Assembly (NCBI GenBank): GCA_965235975.1 | Contig: CBDDZZ010000002.1 | Location: forward strand, 248,001-312,000 | Source of the DNA: Fontibacterium oligotrophicum | Lineage (GTDB): Bacteria; Pseudomonadota; Alphaproteobacteria; Pelagibacterales; Pelagibacteraceae | DNA length: 64,000 bases | Direction of reading: 5' to 3' | Shown: positions 62,235 through 64,000 of the stretch, in pieces | Numbering within the stretch: the stretch's first letter is position 1 | How the letters are laid out: the number at the start of each line of letters is the position of its first letter | Notes under the pieces: model-generated | Seen by the model: the letters and a program-made list of their open reading frames with translations, nothing else | The model's database searches: none | Told to the model about the DNA's origin: nothing | Position numbers and translations under genes: made by a program

Positions 62235-62714
62235 TTAATTAGTTTTAACTGTTACAGCTCGTCTATTTTGAGACCAAGCTAAAGCATTTGATGCTGGATT
62301 TGCAGGCTTTTCTTTACCATAACTAATCACTTTAATTCTATTTGCGGCAATGCCATTGCTTATTAAATAGTTTTTAGCAGCCGTGGCTCTTCTTTCACCA
62401 AGCGCCAAGTTATATTCTCTTGTTCCTCTTTCATCCGCATGTCCTTCAAGAACAACGCTTAAAGTTGGGTTTGCTTTTAAATAAGTTGCTTGTTTTGCTA
62501 AAGTTGCACTTGCTGCTGTTGTTAAATCTGATTTATTTGTGGCAAAAAATACTCGATCTGGAACACCGTCAGCTAAAAATTTTACCGTTTCTGTTCCTGT
62601 ATAAGCATCATCTGATGGTCCTGGAGATGTCGCTTTTTGTTGTGTAGCGCAAGCACCTAAAAAAAAGGTCATTACTAACGCTAGTGTAATTTTATTTAAT
62701 TTATTCAGTAACAT
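62235..62714 (-). CDS. pal: Peptidoglycan-associated lipoprotein Pal
   Basis: Outer-membrane lipoprotein that binds diaminopimelate in peptidoglycan. 159 aa with lipoprotein signal and lipobox LGACATQ (Cys22), then the OmpA-like domain: RVFFATNKSDLTTAASATLA, LEGHADERGTREYNLALGER and RVKVISYGKEKPAN-type VISYGKEKPANPASN. The family residues for peptidoglycan contact (GHADERG and the Asp/Arg) are present. Between tolB and cpoB. Confidence 0.96.
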   Translation of the reverse strand: MLLNKLNKITLALVMTFFLGACATQQKATSPGPSDDAYTGTETVKFLADGVPDRVFFATNKSDLTTAASATLAKQATYLKANPTLSVVLEGHADERGTREYNLALGERRATAAKNYLISNGIAANRIKVISYGKEKPANPASNALAWSQNRRAVTVKTN

Positions 62715-62796
62715 TTATCATCTTTCGTTGTTTATTTTTGAAGCTTTTAAATATTTTAAAAAAACAATTAATGCAACCTAAAGTTTTATATTATTA

Positions 62797-64000
62797 CTAT
62801 TTTGCTGATAATAATCCTGACCAAGAAGGATCGGAGGCATCGGTTTCGGTCGAAATTAATCTTTCATTATAACCTGTCAGATCAATGGACCATAATTTTG
62901 CACCACCGCCTCTACCCGCTGTATCAGATGCAGTTTCGCGATAAAAAATAAGAACTCTTCCATTAGGTGCCCAAGAAGGAGCCTCTTGATAATAATTTTC
63001 AGTTAACAATCTCTCGCCTGACCCATCGGACCTCATAACACCGATATAAAATTTATTTCGATATAATTTAGTAAAAGCAATAAGATCTCCTCGTGGCGAC
63101 CATACTGGAGTTCCATACAAGCCATCACCAAAAGAAATTCTTTTTACATTAGTACCATCACTTTTCATTATATAAATTTGCTGAAAACCACTTCGGTCAG
63201 AATTAAAGGCAATTTGAGTTCCATCTGGAGAATATGAAGGAGAGGTATCTATGGAGGGATGATCGGTTAATTTTTCAACAACTCTTGTTTTAATATCCAT
63301 TGTATAAATATCGGAGTTCCCTTCTTGGGCAAAACTCATAATAATTTTTTTTCCATCCGATGAAAAACGCGGCGCAAAAGTCATGCCTGGAAAGTCTCCA
63401 ACTAAATCCTGTAATCCAGTTTCAATATTTAATAAATAAACTCTTGGTAGATTTTTGTAATAAGACATATATGTAACAAGTTGATTTGTTGGGCTGAATC
63501 TTGGAGTTAAAACAATTTCATTTCCTAATGTTAAATATTTAACACCAAAACCATCTTGATCCATTACAGCTAATCTTTTTTTTTTATTTACTTTAGGACC
63601 TGTTTCAGCGACATAAATAATTCTAGTATCAAAGTAACCTTTTTCTCCAGTTAATCTCTCATAAATTTTATCAGAAATTAAATGTCCTACTCTTCTCCAG
63701 TTATCTTGAACTGTATAAAAAGCTAAAGCGGATAATTCTGTTGCAGATACCACATCCCATAATTTAAATTCAACTTTAAGTCTCCCGTCTTTTTCTAAAG
63801 AAATTTTCCCAGTTACAAGAACTTGCGCCTTAATAAACGACCAATCTTCAAATCTTGGTTTATTATGAGCTACTTCTGGTTTTTGGATAAAAGATTTTTT
63901 ATCTAAAGCAAAAAACAAACCTGATCTTGTTAGATTATTTTGAATTAATTCTGGTATCTTCTTTTCAATATTTGTTTTTTTTAAATTGCCATCAATATTC
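62797..64000 (-). CDS. tolB: Tol-Pal system protein TolB, partial (N-terminus beyond window)
   Basis: Periplasmic beta-propeller that binds Pal and controls Tol-Pal. The frame reads to the right edge with no stop or clear start, so about 400 residues are visible and the signal peptide and beginning are outside. N-terminal D2 domain includes IPELIQNNLTRSGLFFALDK and TGKISLEKDGRLKVEFKLWD. The propeller has repeated blades such as PSYSPDGTQIAFNSDRSGFQ, GTPVWSPRGDLIAFTKLYRN and APSWAPNGRVLIFYRE. An internal ATG at 63918 is not the true start because homologous sequence continues upstream. Confidence 0.95.
   Translation of the reverse strand, partial: NIDGNLKKTNIEKKIPELIQNNLTRSGLFFALDKKSFIQKPEVAHNKPRFEDWSFIKAQVLVTGKISLEKDGRLKVEFKLWDVVSATELSALAFYTVQDNWRRVGHLISDKIYERLTGEKGYFDTRIIYVAETGPKVNKKKRLAVMDQDGFGVKYLTLGNEIVLTPRFSPTNQLVTYMSYYKNLPRVYLLNIETGLQDLVGDFPGMTFAPRFSSDGKKIIMSFAQEGNSDIYTMDIKTRVVEKLTDHPSIDTSPSYSPDGTQIAFNSDRSGFQQIYIMKSDGTNVKRISFGDGLYGTPVWSPRGDLIAFTKLYRNKFYIGVMRSDGSGERLLTENYYQEAPSWAPNGRVLIFYRETASDTAGRGGGAKLWSIDLTGYNERLISTETDASDPSWSGLLSAK

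Noticed and set aside
63918..64000. Start of tolB at the internal ATG at 63918
   Set aside because: Family-like sequence (IPELIQNNLTRSGLFFALDK) continues upstream in frame to the window edge, so the gene is cut by the window.
1..64000. Prophage, insertion sequence, integron or defence island
   Set aside because: No transposase, integrase, phage structural or restriction genes were found. The phage-like 2OG oxygenase and the conserved hypothetical are single genes in housekeeping context.

Overview
This window reads as a SAR11-type (Pelagibacterales) alphaproteobacterial chromosome. It is very AT-rich and almost fully coding. Neighbouring genes overlap or lie a few bases apart, rRNA genes, mobile elements and CRISPR arrays are absent, and the gene set is typical of a streamlined marine heterotroph: TRAP and Liv transporters, acuI, fhs, formate dehydrogenase, split pntA, and xseB-ispA-dxs. 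The taxonomic call is inferred from content and base composition; no phylogeny could be run.

Layout. 1-7.7 kb: 5' part of nrdA (minus, cut by the window edge), a phosphohexomutase, a conserved hypothetical, serine-glyoxylate aminotransferase, a tiny membrane protein and dusA. 6.3-11.8 kb: malonyl-CoA decarboxylase, a complete TRAP transporter and a divergent class III CoA-transferase, together a candidate malonate uptake and degradation module. 11.8-17.4 kb: rpoZ, small enzymes and a short surface-sugar cluster (GT4, GT9, DUF6165). 17.4-25.5 kb: nitrilase, tRNA-Met, YjbQ, small ORFs, mnmA, cysQ, recX, an ABA4-like membrane protein, a DsbA-like protein, rhodanese, a glycosyltransferase-like protein and bcp; many of these are interrupted by single-base indels. 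25.5-36.9 kb: serB, a CADD/PqqC-like oxygenase, HU, rseP, lysE, a LysR regulator, acuI, a zinc-finger protein, folE, hisI, a 2OG oxygenase, DUF2237, dxs-ispA-xseB. 36.9-51.3 kb: tsaC, an ABC-2 exporter, pntAa-pntAb-pntB, fhs, a small membrane protein, livMHGF with its binding protein, an HPP membrane protein and formate dehydrogenase. 51.4-64 kb: tRNA-Arg, rluD, rpoH, purA, thiD, glmM, folP, ftsH, tilS and the cpoB-pal-tolB block (tolB cut by the window edge).

How it fits together. One-carbon metabolism is well represented: fhs attaches formate to tetrahydrofolate, formate dehydrogenase burns it to CO2 plus NADH, and transhydrogenase can turn NADH into NADPH. Folate supply appears as folE, folP and a possible p-aminobenzoate-forming CADD homologue. 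Transport is dominated by binding-protein systems, and in both of them a strong hairpin separates the binding-protein gene from the membrane genes.

The main caution is about two dozen inferred single-base frameshifts in 14 genes, including dxs, folE, mnmA and rluD. They cluster at 15.4-24.3 and 30.3-34.2 kb. They look like uncorrected sequencing errors rather than real decay, so the affected genes are given here at reconstructed full length. When these are counted, no stretch over about 300 bases lacks a gene.
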